Made by a program: the position numbers and the translations under genes
Shown: positions 4,536 to 6,016 of the stretch, piece by piece
Layout of the letters: each line of letters starts with the position of its first letter
How positions within the stretch are numbered: the stretch's first letter is position 1
Notes under the pieces: generated by a model
The model's database searches: none
Seen by the model: the letters and a program-made list of their open reading frames with translations, nothing else
Told to the model about the DNA's origin: nothing
From: Acidimicrobiales bacterium
GTDB taxonomy: Bacteria; Actinomycetota; Acidimicrobiia; Acidimicrobiales; RAAP-2
Direction: 5' to 3'
Length of the DNA: 6,016 nt
Assembly: GCA_030044045.1 (NCBI GenBank)
Contig: JASHWO010000152.1
Coordinates: 1 to 6,016 of the forward strand

Positions 4536-5447
4536 CTACGCGGTGAGGTGCCGGGCGAGGAACTCCAGGGAGGGTGCCTCTTGGCTCGTGAAGAACGGGC
4601 CGGTGTGGCACCCCTTGGAGATCACGACGACAGCCTGGGGCGGCAATGCCCTCGCCAGAGCCAGCACGCCAGGGTGGAAAGGATCATCCACACCCGAGGC
4701 GACTCGGACCGGGGTGTGGGAGAGGTCGCCGGCATGGGTGACGACGTCGCAGGCGTCGAAATCGGCAGCCGATGCGTAGGCACCGGGGTTGGCGTCTCGG
4801 GCTTGGCGGTAGCTGGTCCACACCGCGGGGCTGATGGCCGCGACCGCTCTGATGACGTGCGGGAACCGCTCGCCGAGTAGCAGTGCGCCGTAACCGCCCA
4901 TGGAGATGCCCATCACGCCGATGGCGCGAGGTGGCCGCCCGGCACCCATCGCCCGGCACATCGGGATCACCTCGTTCATGACCATCGACATCGGATCGTC
5001 GCCGGGATGGGGGTTCCAGTACCCGTTTCCCCCGTCCACGGTGACCATGGCCATCGGAGCGAGCGGGACGCCACCGACTCGAAGTGCGACCGCCTGCTGC
5101 GGGCTCATGTCGGTCAGCGCGTTGGCGTGGTTGGCCCCGAAGGCATGGAGCATCACCACCAGGGGCACCGCGGCGCCAAGGTGGTGGCCGGGTGGAAAGG
5201 CCAGGGTGTAGCCGACCCTGCGTCGCCGGGCGCGAGAAAAGAAGGTGCCGGACTTCGAGGGCCCGAGCGTGGTGACGTCGAGTGGCGGGGACGGAACCGA
5301 GCAGGCTCCGTCGAACTCGTCGAGGACGTACTTGCCCGGAAGGACGCCGTGGGACACCATCTCCGTGGCGCCGACCCCGCCGCCTACCATCGCCGCGGTC
5401 GCTGCCAGTGCGGTGCCGAGCACGCGCCGCCGCGTCCACGTCGTCAC
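4536..5447 (-). CDS. Tat-exported alpha/beta hydrolase (esterase-D / antigen-85-like fold)
   Basis: A 303-residue predicted serine hydrolase acting outside the cytoplasmic membrane. The N-terminus has TRRRVLG at 5-11, a twin-arginine motif, then a hydrophobic stretch (10-28), so Tat export of the folded enzyme is likely; there is no lipobox cysteine. The hydrolase core runs from about 68 to 301: strand VPLVVMLHAFG (94-104) with the oxyanion-hole region, nucleophile elbow GISMGG with S182, candidate acid D254 or D255 in SGVDDPF, and histidine H281 in KGCHTGPFF. The triad is therefore complete. The pattern resembles putative esterases of the EstD/feruloyl-esterase-like group; substrate unknown. 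The GTG start lies 7 bp after the stop of the membrane-protein gene, with only a weak ribosome site, so coupled translation is likely. Confidence 0.88.
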   Translation of the reverse strand: MTTWTRRRVLGTALAATAAMVGGGVGATEMVSHGVLPGKYVLDEFDGACSVPSPPLDVTTLGPSKSGTFFSRARRRRVGYTLAFPPGHHLGAAVPLVVMLHAFGANHANALTDMSPQQAVALRVGGVPLAPMAMVTVDGGNGYWNPHPGDDPMSMVMNEVIPMCRAMGAGRPPRAIGVMGISMGGYGALLLGERFPHVIRAVAAISPAVWTSYRQARDANPGAYASAADFDACDVVTHAGDLSHTPVRVASGVDDPFHPGVLALARALPPQAVVVISKGCHTGPFFTSQEAPSLEFLARHLTA

Positions 5448-5454
5448 GGTGGCC

Positions 5455-6016
5455 CTACCATTCGGCAGCGATCGGAGAACGGATCAGTACTCGGCGAGCG
5501 CCGATGGTGGCGGTGGCGCAGAGGGCGAGGAGCAGGGTGGCCACTGCCCACGGGGTGTGGCCGGGAGCAAGCTGTCCTGACAGGGCGACGCCGCCCGGGT
5601 GGGTATGGGTCACGAGCCAGCGCACGGTGGCGGCAGCGGAGAGAAACATGGCCACTACGGCGGTGACCGCTACCGTCGCATTGGCACGCCGCGAGGCCAG
5701 GACGGGTACGTGGACGATCAGGCGAAGGAGCGCAACGCTGGCAGCCACGGCGGCGAACGGCGCCACCAGGGTGGCCAGGAGGTCACCGGCCGGCATGCGC
5801 CCGAACAGGCTCGGGTGCACCCACGCCGGCGTGATGGCGGCGATGATGCCGCGTGCCCACAGCGTGAGGACGTGGCCGAGGCCTCCGGTCGGAAGAGCAG
5901 CGGCCGCCGGCGAGTACCAGCCTGACCGGTCTGCCGCCCAGCCGGCGGCGGTGAGGGCGGTGACTGCCACACCGAAGGCGACCACCGGTCCGGCGAGCGG
6001 CCCGCCGATCACCGCG
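5455..6016 (-). CDS. Multi-pass membrane protein of unknown function (5' end at or beyond window edge)
   Basis: At least 185 residues, alanine- and valine-rich, with four or five hydrophobic helices. Numbered from the GTG at 6012, they lie at about 8-24, 47-64 (weak), 76-100, 112-133 and 154-172. Short loops hold RSGW, WVHPSLFGRMPAGDLL and THTHPGG; the C-terminus RRVLIRSPIAAEW is probably cytoplasmic by the positive-inside rule. No known motif was recognised. The GTG at 6012 may be the start, but the sequence ends 4 nt upstream, so no ribosome site can be checked and the protein may begin outside. The stop is 7 bp before the Tat-hydrolase start, so they form one operon; a membrane partner for the exported hydrolase is possible but not shown. 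Confidence 0.7.
   Translation of the reverse strand, partial: AVIGGPLAGPVVAFGVAVTALTAAGWAADRSGWYSPAAAALPTGGLGHVLTLWARGIIAAITPAWVHPSLFGRMPAGDLLATLVAPFAAVAASVALLRLIVHVPVLASRRANATVAVTAVVAMFLSAAATVRWLVTHTHPGGVALSGQLAPGHTPWAVATLLLALCATATIGARRVLIRSPIAAEW

Noticed and set aside
3634..4779. A long plus-strand open frame (381 codons) opposite the DinB-like, ParB-like and hydrolase genes.
   Set aside because: It crosses three well-supported minus-strand genes and their gaps, and its translation is low in pattern. Long antisense frames are expected in DNA this GC-rich.
5455..6016. The membrane protein considered as a full gene starting at GTG 6012.
   Set aside because: Only 4 nt lie upstream in the window, so neither a ribosome site nor an in-frame upstream start can be excluded; it is reported as open at the edge.

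Overview
The window is GC-rich (about 70% G+C), with GTG starts on most genes and dense gene packing. It has PadR control of an ABC exporter, a maleylpyruvate-isomerase-like DinB protein and a Tat-exported hydrolase. Together these suggest a chromosomal segment of a high-GC actinomycete-type bacterium (Actinomycetota). This is an inference from composition and gene families. No tRNA, rRNA, CRISPR array, insertion sequence or phage gene was seen.

Layout. (1) Positions 1-1309, minus strand: a PadR-family regulator followed, with a 4-bp ATGA overlap, by a MacB/LolD-type ABC ATPase that runs off the left edge. The permease is presumably beyond it. A sigma70-like promoter with a 25-bp palindrome across its -10 box lies upstream of padR, which looks like an autoregulatory operator. 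(2) Positions 1481-2440, plus strand, divergent from padR: an integral membrane protein resembling the uncharacterised COG4705 family. It has four copies of an identically spaced motif, [FY]W-x9-G-x4-D-[FY], and a (GCCACC)5 hexanucleotide tract in its C-terminal tail. (3) Positions 2574-3515, plus strand: one uninterrupted frame encoding a complete GNAT acetyltransferase and then a complete SnoaL/NTF2-like domain. An extended -10 box just before the second domain's ATG suggests the second domain can also be made alone from a leaderless transcript. (4) Positions 6016-3534, minus strand: a tightly spaced four-gene run convergent with the GNAT gene. It encodes a multi-pass membrane protein (open at the right edge), a Tat-signal alpha/beta hydrolase, a small stand-alone ParB/sulfiredoxin-like protein and a DinB/MDMPI-like protein with an H...E-x3-H metal triad.

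The clearest joint function is in region 1: the PadR protein probably represses its own operon until an inducer is met, and the ABC ATPase powers export. The four genes of region 4 are probably co-transcribed from a promoter outside the window, but what they do together cannot be read from the sequence. The items most worth a second look are the fourfold membrane repeat, the padR operator/promoter and the GNAT-NTF2 in-frame junction.
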